A DNA stretch of 64,000 nt from Rhipicephalus microplus (Eukaryota > Arthropoda > Arachnida > Ixodida > Ixodidae): NCBI RefSeq assembly GCF_043290135.1, contig NC_134702.1:92355819-92419818 (forward strand), in the 5' to 3' direction. Shown one piece after another: positions 25,926 through 35,838 of this stretch. The notes beneath the pieces were generated by a model that saw only the letters and a program-made list of their open reading frames with translations, was not told where the DNA came from and searched no databases. The position numbers and the translations under genes are program-made. Numbering within the stretch: the first letter of the stretch is position 1; every line of letters begins with the position of its first letter.

Positions 25926-26289
25926 AAGCTAGAAATTTCGGTAAGCACAAACTCAGTCTCATTGCTTTTTTGACCACTAGCAGAACGATCAGCCAAGAGC
26001 ATAGTGACTTCTTTAACACAACGCTGTTGTGGTTCCTGGAGTGGGATACACTCCCCCCTTCCTCCCACACACAGGCTGTACCGATCTTGGTGCACCACTG
26101 GTTTAGTTTCAGAAGTGAGCTACTGCACAACAGCTCTGGATCACCGATGCTCTGCAATATACGGCCCATATGTGCTGTGCTTATGGGCACATTTAGTGCA
26201 CGCGCACCCCAAATGCACGCGCCATAAACACACGCTCACTGCTCAAGATTGCGGTAAGATTAAATGGAAATGAACTATTCGAACGTCAC

Positions 26290-28330
26290 GACCGAAAGCA
26301 ATCAGCTGCTTAATGGCCCCGATCGAAGGCGCGCGCAATCACGATCGAATCAGGTCCACGATCAGTGGCAGCGGCCCATCACAATTTGTGTAATTGCCGG
26401 GGGAACGGACCTAAAATTCAGGCGGCAGGATCGCGCAGTCGCGTCGAGAATGAGAGAAAAAAAGGAGCGCTGTGAAGTGTTTCGAGCACCTCAACCACGG
26501 TGCGGGAGAACCGGATCATCCCATCTGTTGTCCAAGCGGCGAGGAGGAGTCGAGCGTGCGAGCATGCTGGCGACGATCCAGCTGTGTAGGATCGAGTCGC
26601 CGGGGAGAACCCCTCGCTGCTGCTGTCTCGGAGTAGCGCGGCGCGCTAGACCATTTCTCTCTCCTCGCGCTTGCGAAAGCTGAGCAACCACGCGTCACCG
26701 AAGAGCACGCGCCTGGTGCGGGGGAGCTCGGCGCATTTCTAGCAGCTGTGCGCACCTAGCTGGCCGATGGCGCGTGCACCGTTCAAAGCGAAGTAGAGAG
26801 CAACGCGGAAGTGGGTCATCACACGCCGTACGGCCGAGCCAATTTTAACCCCCCCTCCAGTACGCGCGCACATGCCGCGACTGGAAAACCAACATTTGAG
26901 GCGCGATTTTTATCAACGTATATCGCGCGACGGCGTGCGCCTAATCTCTTAAGGGGAAAGACCAGCTTCGCGAGCTCGCGCTAGGCGATCGACCGTGGCG
27001 TAATGATGTCGGGACAACGAGTTGCATTGTTCGCGATGCAAGAAATGGGCAGCAGATAAGCACCTGAGCTCTTACAGATGCGCAGGTCAACGGCAGTATG
27101 AACTCGGTGCAGAGTGCATTCGGCGTTGATGTACCTACAGTACAGAGTGGACCCTTAAGTCGAAGTCCACACGCAGTCTTGCAGCCAGCCGCATGCTATA
27201 TCTGAGCATTGGAATTTTGCTCAAAAGAAGCGCGGGCCAAGATCCATCCTCGCGGTCTTCCTTTCGTGAGGCCCCTATTTGGAGCCTTCTATAAATGTAC
27301 GAGCAGCGGGCGGGCGCGTGTGGAACCGTGGTGGTGTGTTTTACTTGACGGCTTCCCTCGCGTCGTTTTCGAGTGTCTTCGGCGCGGCGCAAACCAGCTT
27401 GCAGAGAGCCCACTCGGGCGGATATCCCACGCCGACCTGCACCGACCGGCCGGCGCGGGGAAAGCGACAAAAATCTATTGTTCACGCTCGCACCACGCTC
27501 CAACGGTCGTCGCGACAACGGAACGGGATATCGGGTCGCTTCGCAGCAGCAAGTCGGTGTGCTGCTGCTCGATATGCCGTTTCCGACTCGCTGCGGAAGT
27601 GCCCCAATCGAGAGCCATTCCGTGACGCCTCATAAAGTGTCCGTAAGCTCCCAAGCACACAGGACGTCACGTAGCGACGTGCTAGAAACCAAACATAACA
27701 AAAAGTGCACTACTACACCAATCTTCGAAGCAGCGATACAAAAGCTTCGAACGACAGTTTCCTGCGATGACCCGACAGCGACGTTCACAGTGCAGCGGAC
27801 GTACAAAACGGCGAATTCAGTTGAATCGCCAGCCTGGTAGAACACACGAAAGGCGTCGAAATCGACGCATTACGGTACCGCACCACGATCCTGCACGCAT
27901 CATTACACCCCCACCAGGGCCGCTCCATCGATCTTGCACTTTCTACGACACCCTGCAGCAGCAGCCTACCTGTCCGAACTGTTCTCGAAGCCGTAAATAT
28001 GCTGCAACGCCAGTTACCTTTTTTCGAAAGATAGCGAGGGCACTTACCCCGACTGGCCCCGTCAGTTGTTGTTACGCGATGAGGCCGTGCAGCGGCTTCG
28101 CCGCGAGTCCCATAACAACAGCTGCAGCTGTTCTCCAGGGGTCTACTTCGACGTCGACTGGTCGGCCTCCAACACGTAGCGCCGCGCGCGCGTTCTGACG
28201 TAGTTTCGAAACCGGCCGCCGACGCGCCGCCGCCGTCGGTCGTCAGCGCTAGCGCAGCCAGCTAGTGTGTGCGTGAAGTGCCGCCGCTGGCATTGAGACG
28301 CACGCACACACGTCATTACCGAGTCTGTCA
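26290..28330. promoter_or_regulatory. CpG-rich block, candidate promoter region
   Basis: About 2 kb that is visibly GC- and CpG-rich compared with the AT-rich DNA on both sides, densest at 26.3-27.0, 27.2-27.6 and 28.1-28.3 kb. Open frames on both strands are by-products of low AT content and have no domains. It lies about 8-10 kb upstream of the minus-strand TRIM-NHL first coding exon, whose 5' UTR begins at a splice acceptor, so a promoter or first-exon role is a reasonable inference. A divergent plus-strand gene starting here cannot be excluded. Confidence 0.45.
28048..28260 (-). other. Candidate 5' non-coding exon of the TRIM-NHL gene (3' edge defined by donor)
   Basis: The minus strand has a strong donor, CGGG/gtaagtg, with GT at 28047-28046 inside the CpG-rich block. 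Splicing from here to the acceptor at 18134 would give the TRIM-NHL mRNA a leader exon with an intron of about 9.9 kb. The 5' edge is not defined; the value given is a placeholder. RNA evidence is required. Confidence 0.3.
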
Positions 28331-28862
28331 TTCACTCCGGAAACAGGAATACGCGGCAACGTGGTAATAAAACAACGGGATAAAATGCAATAAAGCTGCG
28401 GGAAGTTCGCGTGGGCGCGTGCGAGCAAACACCTTGCTTCGCCCCTCTAGGACGCATCAATCATGCACGACGTACAGATATAAAACTGTAAAAAAATAAA
28501 AACGTGCCATGTACTAAGCCCGTATGAAATGATACTGTTGAAAACTGCAATTTCTCGCACGTTGAAAGACACTGAATTTCGTTTTAAAAAAAGTGGTTTT
28601 TGAGTTGGCTTCTCTGCGCAATAGTCAAGCATTGCAGCATAGCCAATTTCTATGACGCAAGCATGCCTTTATTATGCAAGAGGCTGTATGATGTAACATG
28701 CATTGAAAGCAGCTGTTACAAATACGGGCTGTTGTCCTTGGCGTTTATATAGCCAGCTCATTCGCATCGCGTCATCATGCACGTACAGGTGTTTTTAATG
28801 CAATATAGCAATTTATATATTCATTCACTCACAATTTGACCTTTAACCCCTTCAGGCGCAAC

Positions 28863-28878
28863 GTCCACATTTGTGGAC
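28863..28878. repeat. Subterminal palindrome of the piggyBac-like element, copy 1
   Basis: GTCCAC-ATTT-GTGGAC. The same GTCCAC-N4-GTGGAC design recurs at 29215-29230 and 29983-29998. Confidence 0.8.
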
Positions 28879-29214
28879 GCCAAGTTCACACCTAGGTCTT
28901 TCGAAAATAGGTCTTGAATCTCGCGCGCAAACAATGCTCCCGCAACCTCTGCATCTTGCTGCAAGGACGCGTGGCGCCATCTCTTGCACCTGGTTCAAAA
29001 TAACATTGTAAACAAAAGTCAAAATGGACGCCTCCACTTTCTATGGCGGGACGCGTAGGTGGATCTTATGTTTTTATCGTTTACTTCGTACCTTTTTAGA
29101 TGGCGTGAAATTTTGCATTTGTCAGTAATAACTAAGATATCCCGCATGCCTTTTAACAATATTTTGGCAATAGGAAATCATTTGTAATGACAGAGAGGTT
29201 CAGCTAAATTTCGC

Positions 29215-29230
29215 GTCCACGAACGTGGAC
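29215..29230. repeat. Subterminal-type palindrome, copy 2 (internal)
   Basis: GTCCAC-GAAC-GTGGAC, same arms as copies 1 and 3 with a different four-base centre. Confidence 0.8.
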
Positions 29231-29545
29231 ACTGCGCTTCAGTGCCTCCTTTGTTGAAAGGCTGCTATTTCTCTGTGTTTCACTTCCGGCAGCATCAAAT
29301 GATGTTTACGTTAATAATTTTTGTCACCAGGAGTTCAAGATCATGCATCGAGACGACAAAAAGTCGACGGTGAAACAGCAGAAGACGTCCTTAAAAAATA
29401 GCCAATGGAGATGTTTCCGATGGAGACATTTCGGACGACGAAAAGGAGGAAGAGAATGAAGAGAACACAAAATTACGTTTTGTTTGAAAAACCATTAGCC
29501 TTTTAGTTAAGATCCTGCCGCCCGGTTCTTGGCCGATCCCCCTTT

Positions 29546-29866
29546 GTGGGTGTGCGCCAGACTATCAAGGATTATCATCGTCATCATCATCATCATCATC
29601 AGCTGAGCGTCAACAAGCCCCAGAAAAAGCGTGGGCCACCAAGCAGTGAGAACCCCCAGGTGATGAAAAGGAAGGCACCCAATGCGTCACCCCTGCCAGT
29701 GAGCACTCTTCGCTATGACGGCATCCAGCACTGGCCACAGCAAATGAACATACCCAACGCACAACGCTGCAGGAGGGATGGATGCTCATGCAAGAGCCGC
29801 GAGTGTGACATTTTTCTTTGCCTGACATCGCAGAATGACTGCTTCTACCTCTTCCACACTAAATAG
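29546..29866 (+). pseudogene. PiggyBac transposase C-terminal remnant
   Basis: An open frame ending at TAG 29866. The last 55 or so residues have the pattern of the piggyBac C-terminal cysteine-rich domain: 'RYDGIQHWPQ', then Cys-Arg-Arg-Asp-Gly-Cys, Cys-Lys-Ser-Arg-Glu-Cys, 'DIFLCL', and an aromatic 'FYLFH' end. The catalytic DDD core is missing. The frame runs through an in-frame CAT repeat (His tract, about 29576-29600), probably from microsatellite expansion. Not functional as a transposase. Confidence 0.7.
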
Positions 29867-29982
29867 ACTTTTCCTGGTAACTTCTCTCAACATTACTTTG
29901 AAAGAAGTTATTTTGAATTTAAATGGAAAGCGTGTTTTCTTCTTTGTCGCTTTTCACTAATATTACTGCTTTGAGGCGCAAT

Positions 29983-29998
29983 GTCCACAAATGTGGAC
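29983..29998. repeat. Subterminal palindrome of the piggyBac-like element, copy 3
   Basis: GTCCAC-AAAT-GTGGAC. The preceding 'GAGGCGCAAT' repeats the left terminal sequence in the same orientation, so a terminal block is present both at the left end and internally near the right end. Confidence 0.8.
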
Positions 29999-30544
29999 GC
30001 TGAGCAAAAATTGAACCAATAAACATATTTTGCATTTGTTTCGAGTTTCTTACTTTAATAGGCTTAAATATTGAAATTATGAACCAAAAAAAATTTTCAC
30101 GTTGCCAGATTTAATTCGCGCCTGAAGGGGTTAATCACACTTTGTCAATTGGTAGCTTCGCAAAGGTAACGGGGATCATCCGGCACTATAATAACCAAAT
30201 GAAACTGAGAAGTTAATTTTACATTGAGTATTTTAAGCACTATAGCTTCAGCTTATGAATATATATGCTTTTTACATCCAAGCATACAGCGGTAGAATAA
30301 AGAAATGCATACTTCAGCGGTGACGTTAGTGTTACATATGCAAAGCTGTCGTGGCCATTTTATTAGAATGTGCGCGGCATGGTGAAATTGAACGAAATGT
30401 CTTGCCTTATGCATGACATGTATACAAATCAAACTGCCATTTATAGCCTGATGCAACACTGAAGTATAATCTAGCCTAAGAGAATCAAAGTATCACGGGT
30501 ATGCCTGACGCACTAATATCACGTATCCACCTACGTGGTTCACG

Positions 30545-30688
30545 CTGAAAATGTATGCGCAGGCGAACAAGGACAAAGAAAGGAATACAAACTGGCGCTA
30601 CAAGTTTGTATTCGCCAGTTTGTATTCCTTGTTTGCGCCAGTTTGTATTCCTTTCTTTGTCCTTGTTCGCCTGCGCATACATTTTCAG
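30545..30688. repeat. Perfect 54-bp inverted repeat with 36-base spacer
   Basis: The arms at 30545-30598 and 30635-30688 are exact reverse complements, beginning CTGAAAATGTATGCGCAGGC. The spacer contains two further partial copies of 'cgccagtttgtattcctt'. The transcript of either strand would form a long hairpin. No TIR or target duplication was found, so a template-switch or foldback origin is likely. Confidence 0.9.
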
Positions 30689-31306
30689 GATGGATAGATT
30701 CCAACTAGGCCGAATCGCAGTTTTGGTTCACGCAATGACATCTATTTTCAACGCTTGGCTAAAAGCCAAGTAATGTGGCAAAACCAGCTTCCTGCACAAT
30801 GCTTGCATTGCCGCAGTGTGCGAGACCAGCTGGAATATTTTTTTTCTACTTGTTATTTCAGCAGCCCCAGAAAAACTACATGGACTTAAAAAGGTATGAT
30901 GTACAAATGTACACAAAGCCTGTTCGCCAATTAGCGGTCATCAAGTGTGTGATTTTTGGCTGTTGTTTTCACAATCCTTGAGAATTCTAGAGAAAATTTT
31001 TAATGTGAGCTCTTTCACTGCAGTGATGACATTCTTGGTCACCTTTTGCTAAACGAGCTTCAGGATATATTATGCTCGCCCCATCTGGAGAACACACACT
31101 TAAAAGCAACTTAAAGCACTGCATGAAATTTCCTGCTACCTAGCAGATATTGTATGAATGAATAATTAAACTTTATTTAGGACTAGTTTGATAGTTTCCT
31201 TTTGGTGTGGGCGGGAAAAGAGGAAATCAACGCCTGTCCTGTCCCACCCTCCATTGATGATGATGCGGTGCCTCAGGCGACAGCTTAAGGTCGTTGGACC
31301 CTCGAT

Positions 31307-31401
31307 GGGGACTGATGCGCACAAAAGACAAGAAGGAACACGCTTTGCCTATCTCTATGTGTTCCTTCTTGTGTCCCAGTGTTTTGTGTGCATCAGACCC
31401 C
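31307..31401. repeat. Imperfect inverted repeat (hairpin)
   Basis: Left arm 31307-31341 (ggggactgatgcgcacaaaa...) pairs with the right arm 31359-31401 with one insertion and a few mismatches. It has a 17-base loop. It lies 620 bases from the perfect repeat at 30545-30688. Confidence 0.7.
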
Positions 31402-31574
31402 ACCAAGATGAATAACCACCAAGCGCAGGTTGATCCTTGGACTTGGGCGGCATCTTTAACTTGCCAGCCAGCCCAAAGCTGGTCAGTCAGTTTTGGGCAT
31501 ATTGTGAAGGAAATACTGTAAAAAAGTTTTTTATGATTAGTTTGCATTAGCTAGAAGTTTCTGCAATTAATAGA

Positions 31575-31674
31575 GCTCAAGACGATGTTCCGCAGACAAC
31601 AGCTCCTGGAGGCCTAGCCCGGGCCAGTAATTCCTCGTTGGATCCATAATAAAGTTTATCACCTACCTACCTAT
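31575..31674 (+). mobile_element. Possible 3' tail of a non-LTR element
   Basis: Sequence ending 'aataaagtttatcacctacctacct' has the form of a LINE or SINE 3' end: an AATAAA-like block followed by a short tandem tail (ACCT)n. No coding part is seen upstream. Confidence 0.3.
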
Positions 31675-31968
31675 GATGAATGTACTACAGCAGTAAAAAA
31701 AAAGCAGTGCATGTGATAACTACTCCCTCCACTTTGGTGACTTGGTATTTTGAAGGACACAGCGGACTTAAATGTAAGGTTATAGAAGTGGAGTTGCACA
31801 CATTGAATTTTTTATGCCATGGTACAGCAGCCAAAATACAAAGCATGGCAGAAGCATTACAGAGGAGCTGGCAAGCAATTCGTTATGCTGTGTGGCAACA
31901 TCATGAAACGAAACGTGCCCTCTTTCTCATCTTGTGTTTCACTCCCAAAACATGTGCGCTATGTCTGG

Positions 31969-32090
31969 CGGATGAGAGAACGAGACCTGAGAGAGACGAA
32001 GAGAAGTAGAGAGAATGAGTACAAAGAAAGGGAGAAAAAATGAAAAGACAGAGGAAGGAATAGACAGAAAGGAAAGAGAAAAAAAAACCC
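31969..32090. repeat. Purine-rich (GA) tract
   Basis: About 120 bases of nearly uninterrupted purines with GAGA, GAAA and AAAG units on the plus strand. Low complexity. Confidence 0.6.
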
Positions 32091-35000
32091 CCCAAAATAT
32101 AGAAGAGAGCTAGCATAGCAATGTATAGTATAGCATAGCAAGGGGTGGAAAAGGAAAGTTAGGATAACAAGGAAAAGATGAGAAGAGGGCAACGCCACCA
32201 GCTCTGCTGCTTTCCTTGTCTTCGTATCACTAGCGCCCAGCTGCCCCATTTTTGTGTAGTATTTATTGAATCGAGAGATCGAAAAGAAGTGTTGCAAAAG
32301 ATGGGAAATGGTTTTTCTACTGGCTGTATTGCATACATCCCACATTTTACATTGTTCAGTCCTCTTGAACAATATATTATTGCTTGGTACACAACAAGTG
32401 CCATCTTAGCAATTTGGGGTGGGTTTGACATGGCTGAGTACTACCTTTTCCCAAATCCTCTTTACCGTGAGTCGTTGGTTCATGGTTGCAGCTTGCTTGA
32501 ACATTCTTGAAAACTTCGCAGAAAATTGTGGCAATTCTTTCTAGATGGACGCAACAAGCTTTTATTTTCAGTTGTCTTAACATTCATGCTTAAGAAGCAA
32601 GGAAAGGGACATTGAATTTCCTTTGCATTCATAAAGATTATGAATGCAAAGGAAAGGGTTCGCTGCATCTCAACTTGTACTGCAAGAGTTGCCGCACTAG
32701 TAATTTTATTTCAATACCTATTTTTTATAACTTCAGTCAATGTACATGTTGCCAGGCAATAAAAGACATGTGAAAAAATCTAATAGACATATTTTTTAAG
32801 AGTATGCTTCTTCACTAGTTAAAACATAAAACATGCTTAGTTAAAAGACAGACAGCATACAGACCTCTGTAACGCAACTTGATTGGCATCTTCAACGTAC
32901 ATAACTTAAGTAGCATTTATTTTCTTAATATACTGCATTCACATACATAGTACACTTTATTGAGCTAACCACAGTTTTTTGATGCAATGCTGAGTGTAAA
33001 AAAATATGGTGTTCACACGCACACAGAAATCCTGTACATGACTCATGTGCTTTGTTCATTAGACAGAGAAGCTGCCAACAGCAGTGCTAGAGAAAACGTT
33101 GCACAGTAATTTTTACATCAAACAAAAGGAGATTGCGAGTGGCACTCTTTAGCAATAATGAGTAGGCAAGCATCCAGTATGTAATGTTACTGATGTGGTT
33201 AACGACATTGCGCTTAAGAACAAGCATTCGTTCCTTATGCAGATAACTGGTGAAGTATGGTATGTATAATGCACACTCTTCAGTTACAATACTGCAGCAA
33301 AAATATAAAAAACGTGTTAGCACTACAAAAACAGTGAAATTAACAATGTGCTGCACACGAGCTAGGCAAGACCTTCAGCCATAATGTTTGCATCGTGCAA
33401 TTCTCAAGCGCTTGGATTGACTGGAATGATGCCTCGCCATTTTCATTTCCAGTACTGGTCACTAGCTGCAACAGGTGCTAAAAGGTGATAGAATCAAGGA
33501 AAAATATGCATTCTTGCATAACCTGGCCCCAGACAACTCATTTTTCTCAACTGAGCATTGTTTGACAACAGTTTTCTGGCTGGGTAGGTTTTCAACACAC
33601 CTAGGAGCATGTCGTCCGTAAATGTGAGCTTGATTGAACAGCAAAGCTGGAAGCTTCAAGGCTGAGGGTTGAAAAAGTCGAGGGGTCGAAATGAGGAGGG
33701 AAGATTTAAAGGCACAGAATGAGACAAATGAATGCTGCTGTGACACAGTACTTCACGAGATGCATTCACAATAAAAGCACAGACACGCCATACATCAGTA
33801 CAATATGTGGTTCAGCAATGACATCCAGTATTAATATCTGACACAGTTCCCTTGCAATGCAGCAGAGGGTCAGCATTAGCTTGCCGTTTCCTTCTTTCGC
33901 TAGTTTTCACAGAATCGTACAAGTACACACTGTCACACACAGCGGACCCAGCATGAGACTGAGCAAATGTACAGAAGCCATCACCTAATGACACAAACAG
34001 ATAGCAACAAACAAGGGCATCTGCTGATAAAACAGTTCTAAAATAATTATACGTCATGTCTCTGGTATCACCGTAACTGACTGTAATGTCTATCAAAAGT
34101 ACACAGGCCATCTTAATTACGTCCGCGAAGCTACCTACAGGCAACTACGCCTGATGTACATGACAGGCTCAAATTGGCCGTAAATTTAAAATAACTTTCA
34201 CGCTCACCAACCTAAATGTATGGAGTGTCAGAAGGACCATGGGAGATGCACCACACAGACAAAGAAATGTGTGATAAAAGTATGGATTAAAGGCTATGCA
34301 CATACTACAATGTTCATCTAATAACATGATTGCACACTGTTGACTTTTGCAAATGAGAGCATTCTGAAACAATAATATGCAATACATGCTTTAAAACCCC
34401 AGGAATGCTTTCATAAAGGTTGCAAGGTGTATTAAATGAAAAAAAAAACAAAAAAACTATGCAATCTCATTAAAAGTAAAGTTGCATCTTACATGAAAAC
34501 AAGTTCATTATATCTGAAAATTCGCTGTAAAGGTATATACCTAGCACCATATTTATTTCAAGACTATTCATTTACATTGTTATAATCAATATTTCGTTAT
34601 ATCGTGGTTTGTTATATTGCGGTTTAAATGCATTACCTATCTGTATGCAATGGTGTGCAAAACCTTGCGGTCAACGAAAGCGCCTGCAAGACTCGAAACT
34701 ACATTCTAAGTGCTTACTAGCTGATGAACAAAAGGTGTTGAAAAATACATCTGTGTTATGCCAATTAATCCAGCACATGAATGAAACTCATTGAAATGGC
34801 TGAATGACAAGATTGTACACATAGCTCCTTGTGTAATGAGCTCTTAGTGATACAAAAGTTCCGATAGCTTCAAAGGAACCACTTCGTACGTACAATTCAG
34901 TGAAAACCTAACAATGCAGTATGTGAATGCAAATAACTCACAGGGTCTCTTATGCGTTCTTCATAGATAGGCAAAAACCACCTGTATCGATACTCCCCGG

Positions 35001-35110
35001 CCTCCCACCGAAAGCTTTCTACACCTAAAGTGTTTCTTCACTGCCTCCATGTTCAGTCCATTTGACCAAGCAACGATGTCATGTCACGATGCCGTCATTT
35101 GACACCACGA

Positions 35111-35143
35111 TGACGTCACAAATTTCAGCAATTTGTGACGTCA
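35111..35143. repeat. Palindrome carrying two perfect CRE (TGACGTCA) sites
   Basis: TGACGTCA occurs at 35111-35118 and 35136-35143 and forms the outer part of an inverted repeat (arms GACGTCACAAATT and inverse, five-base centre). TGACGTCA is the consensus for CREB/ATF factors. It lies 0.5 kb downstream of the ABC gene stop. A regulatory role is not shown; a MITE relic is equally possible. Confidence 0.5.
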
Positions 35144-35637
35144 AGATCTTTTCCCCACTCGTGTTTACCCTGGTGCTGGCAATAAACTTTTGCGTTTGAT
35201 GAGGCATTTAAAGCTTTTGCAATTAATACTACCCCACCTTTTTTTACTTTATGCTTTGCACAATCTGATGATGTGCATTCATTTGCATGGTGTCAGAATA
35301 AAGGCAATCTTTTTCGATATGAGCATCATTAGAGATTAGCAAGATATACAGTGCAGTTTCGAGGGTGGAGCTCGCACTGAACCTTTGGTTGTCACCACGT
35401 GCAGTAAAACAACCAAATCTATGCCCAGCCACAATAACCGTAAAGCAGAGTTTCTGCAATAGGTCATGCTTGTCTGGAAAAATGCAGTTCAGTGGTGGGC
35501 CGCGTTTTTGTGCAGTGCCTTGCTGGAGGCAATAGAAAGTATTCCTCTTATGTACGACAGATAACGATAATGACCAACGGTGGTTCACATGACAAACGCG
35601 TAATGTGTGCTAAACCGTGTGTGCAATCATCGTTGTG

Positions 35638-35838
35638 TCATGCTAAAATCAGGCTTTTTTCAACGAGCCTGTGATATACACCCTGCATTTGCATGAGCTG
35701 CGCATGTGTCCCCTGCTCCATGATTGTACCATGCTCCATGACTGCGATGCGGTCCGCCACCTTGATGGCAGATAGCCGGTGACTTATGATGAGGCAGGCG
35801 CGTTCCCCCAGGTTTTCCTTCACCGCTTCCAAGACAGC
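35638..35838 (-). CDS. ABC transporter last exon: H-loop, C-terminus, stop
   Basis: Acceptor ggttccag at 35846-35839, phase 0. It encodes '[25 protein letters not shown]', shown here as 20-residue part [20 protein letters not shown], with the switch His. It then runs '[16 protein letters not shown]' and ends in LILA followed by a stop. Confidence 0.88.
   Translation of the reverse strand, partial: AVLEAVKENLGERACLIISHRLSAIKVADRIAVMEHGTIMEQGTHAQLMQMQGVYHRLVEKSLILA

Larger units (their letters stand above)
24786..25978 (+). mobile_element. Decayed mariner-family transposon, split by a SINE
   Basis: Terminal repeats: left GTGTGTTAGAAAAGTAATGA at about 24790, and its imperfect inverse at about 25951-25978 (cagtctcattgcttttttga). 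Between them are remnants of a mariner transposase, with a 255-bp SINE inserted near the transposase start. Stop codons and deletions make it inactive. Confidence 0.75.
28847..30130 (+). mobile_element. Internally deleted piggyBac-like transposon
   Basis: Ends CCCCTTCAGGCGCAACG and inverse of CCCCTTCAGGCGCGAATT, with perfect TTAA on each side (28843-28846, 30131-30134), the hallmark of piggyBac insertion. At 1284 bp it is about half of an autonomous element. It keeps an acidic stretch (about 29420-29465) and the transposase C-terminus (to 29866). Confidence 0.85.
30135..35637. other. Intergenic region between the two host genes
   Basis: No exon recognised. It contains two inverted repeats (30.5 and 31.3 kb), a purine-rich tract (32.0 kb), AT-rich repeat-like DNA at 34.5-34.6 kb and a CRE-bearing palindrome (35.1 kb). 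The end adjoining 35637 should include the 3' UTR of the ABC transporter gene. Confidence 0.45.

Noticed and set aside
25705..26190. 161-codon minus-strand open frame
   Set aside because: It is antisense to the mariner transposase tail and terminal repeat; no domain.
27135..27840. Overlapping open frames of 118-155 codons on both strands
   Set aside because: They arise from GC-rich, stop-poor sequence, have no domain and no supporting splice structure.
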